NCBI GenBank assembly: GCA_012521035.1 | Contig: JAAYND010000186.1 | Coordinates: forward strand, 1 to 6,650 | Origin: Methanomicrobiales archaeon | GTDB lineage: Archaea; Halobacteriota; Methanomicrobia; Methanomicrobiales; Methanoculleaceae | Length of the DNA stretch: 6,650 bases | Direction: 5' to 3' | Shown: positions 5,988 to 6,650 of the stretch, piece by piece | Position numbering within the stretch: the stretch's first letter is position 1 | Layout of the letters: every line of letters begins with the position of its first letter | Translations under genes and position numbers: made by a program | The notes under the pieces: generated by a model | Databases searched by the model: none | What the model was told of the DNA's origin: nothing | Seen by the model: the letters and a program-made list of their open reading frames with translations, nothing else

Positions 5988-6016
5988 CAGAGGATGAGTA
6001 TATATTCCTTCCTCTG
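5988..6016. repeat. 7-bp inverted repeat flanking the cfbC TATA box
   Basis: CAGAGGA at 5988-5994 and TCCTCTG at 6010-6016 are perfect complements with a 15-bp spacer, and the TATA box sits between them. The arms are two helical turns apart, as expected for a dimeric DNA-binding protein. A bound protein would cover TATA and BRE and block initiation, so a repressor operator is a reasonable inference. Confidence 0.5.
5999..6014 (-). promoter_or_regulatory. BRE and TATA box of the cfbC-cfbD-cofG-purC run
   Basis: The minus strand reads AGGAAGGA (BRE-like purine stretch, 6014-6007) followed by ATATATA (6005-5999). Initiation some 25 nt downstream would fall near 5976 and give a leader of about 40 nt before the cfbC ATG. 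No comparable box was seen inside the run, which supports one main transcript. Confidence 0.65.
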
Positions 6017-6113
6017 AAACGAAGAGATGTTTTAGATGGTAGTATTCGATAAATACATGGATATAATCTGGATATCTGGCAGAATATCAATTATAAAACG
6101 TTCTTTATTTATA

Positions 6114-6127
6114 GAAAAGCATATATT
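6114..6127 (+). promoter_or_regulatory. BRE and TATA box for the secreted-protein gene
   Basis: GAAAAG (6114-6119) precedes CATATATT (6120-6127), a good archaeal BRE and TATA pair. The start would be near 6150, leaving a leader of about 20 nt with GAGG at 6154-6157 as the ribosome site, 11 nt before the ATG. A second candidate, TTTATTTATA, lies just upstream at 6104-6113. Confidence 0.5.
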
Positions 6128-6168
6128 GAATTCTTCGAAACTCTTGTGAAACAGAGGAAGAGCGAACC

Positions 6169-6650
6169 ATGGACACGGGATTTCGATCACGATTGATTGC
6201 GGCGATCATTCTCCTGATCGTCGTCTGTTCAGCCTTCTCGGTGAGCCCGGTCGCCGGATTCCGCCTGGAGAACAGGGATGGAAACGGCGCCGGGGCAACA
6301 CTCGCAGAAGCCCTGGTGCTCCAGCAGAGCACCAAGATCAGGAGTGAGTACATGGAGAACCTCACCGTCTACATCGACAGCAAGAATGAAGTCTTCGATG
6401 AGGTGCGTGGGCGAAAAAACCTGCTCGGCCTCTATGTCCCGGAGGAGAACGCCATCTATATCCGCTCGGACCAGCACCCGGAGCAGGCCGATGACGTCTT
6501 CGCCGAGCAGGTAGGTTACCGGGTCTACCACACCATGGGGTTTCGGGAGAGCGCGGTCTTTGCGTCCCTCGCGGTAGACCCCGGGCCGTACCTCTCGAAT
6601 GTCAGCGTCCCGGATGATGAGGAGAGAGAGGCGGCGGTCTTCGCCGGCGC
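6169..6650 (+). CDS. Secreted or membrane-anchored protein of unknown function, 3' end missing
   Basis: An open frame from the ATG at 6169 runs off the window without a stop; 160 codons are visible. Residues 1-30 form a signal peptide or membrane anchor: a short basic start (GFRSRL), then a hydrophobic core (LIAAIILLIVVCSAF) and a small-residue stretch near SPVAG. The rest is hydrophilic and acidic, as expected outside the cell. After a helical segment (about 43-62), the order 'GLYVPEENAIYIR ... VFAEQVGYRVYHTMGF' recalls small zinc peptidases, where a similar strand is followed by a helix with HExxH, but here the metal residues are absent. That likeness is a guess and no family was recognised. 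The region reads as coding because codon third positions are GC-rich, unlike the AT-rich DNA just upstream. It has its own promoter and is divergent from cfbC. Confidence 0.75.
   Translation, partial: MDTGFRSRLIAAIILLIVVCSAFSVSPVAGFRLENRDGNGAGATLAEALVLQQSTKIRSEYMENLTVYIDSKNEVFDEVRGRKNLLGLYVPEENAIYIRSDQHPEQADDVFAEQVGYRVYHTMGFRESAVFASLAVDPGPYLSNVSVPDDEEREAAVFAG

Larger units (their letters stand above)
5938..6168. other. AT-rich divergent promoter region between cfbC and the secreted-protein gene
   Basis: This 231-bp gap is far richer in A and T than the surrounding genes and holds no credible small gene. It carries the cfbC promoter on the minus strand and that of the secreted-protein gene on the plus strand. 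Besides these there are small dyads: GTATT and AATAC around five bases (6042-6056), and GATATCTG with CAGAATATC (6071-6088, one unpaired base in the right arm and one central base). Their role is unknown. Confidence 0.6.

Noticed and set aside
6229..6531. Minus-strand open frames opposite the secreted-protein gene
   Set aside because: The plus frame has a signal peptide, ribosome site, promoter and protein-like composition; the minus frames have no ribosome site or motif.

Overview
The window looks like chromosome of a fairly GC-rich methanogenic archaeon, most plausibly of the order Methanomicrobiales (a Methanoculleus-like genome; inferred from gene content and base composition, not proven). 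The decisive signs are a coenzyme F430 reductase pair (cfbC and cfbD, nitrogenase-like), a deazaflavin (coenzyme F420) synthase subunit (cofG), an archaeal METTL5-type rRNA methyltransferase, a small ferredoxin-thioredoxin-reductase-like protein, and archaeal TATA promoters rather than -35/-10 boxes.

Layout. 1-1635 (+): the 3' part of a METTL5-family methyltransferase gene, then 4 nt later an Fsr-like (fosmidomycin-resistance-type) major facilitator transporter. 1636-1830 is a convergent gap with opposed poly-T tracts that could terminate transcription from both sides. 1831-2112 (-): a 93-residue iron-sulfur disulfide reductase catalytic chain, with its own Shine-Dalgarno site, a TATA-like box and two dyads in its upstream region. 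2298-5937 (-): a four-gene run transcribed cfbC > cfbD > cofG > purC, with overlaps of 41 nt (cfbC/cfbD) and 14 nt (cofG/purC). 5938-6168 is an AT-rich divergent promoter region; the cfbC TATA box there is flanked symmetrically by a 7-bp inverted repeat. 6169-6650 (+): the beginning of a secreted or membrane-anchored protein of unknown function that runs off the window.

How the genes fit together. CfbC (NifH-like ATPase) feeds electrons to CfbD (NifD-like) for the reductive cyclisation step of F430, the nickel cofactor of methyl-coenzyme M reductase. CofG makes part of the deazaflavin chromophore FO of F420, the main hydride carrier of hydrogenotrophic methanogens. PurC works in IMP synthesis. 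Their tight packing suggests one transcript joining two methanogenic coenzyme pathways with purine synthesis. The other cfb genes and cofH are not in the window.

No tRNA, rRNA, CRISPR array, insertion sequence or phage gene was recognised. No clearly new system is visible. The most unusual items are the dyad around the cfbC TATA box, the dyads upstream of the disulfide reductase gene, and the secreted protein, which has a peptidase-like layout without the zinc residues.
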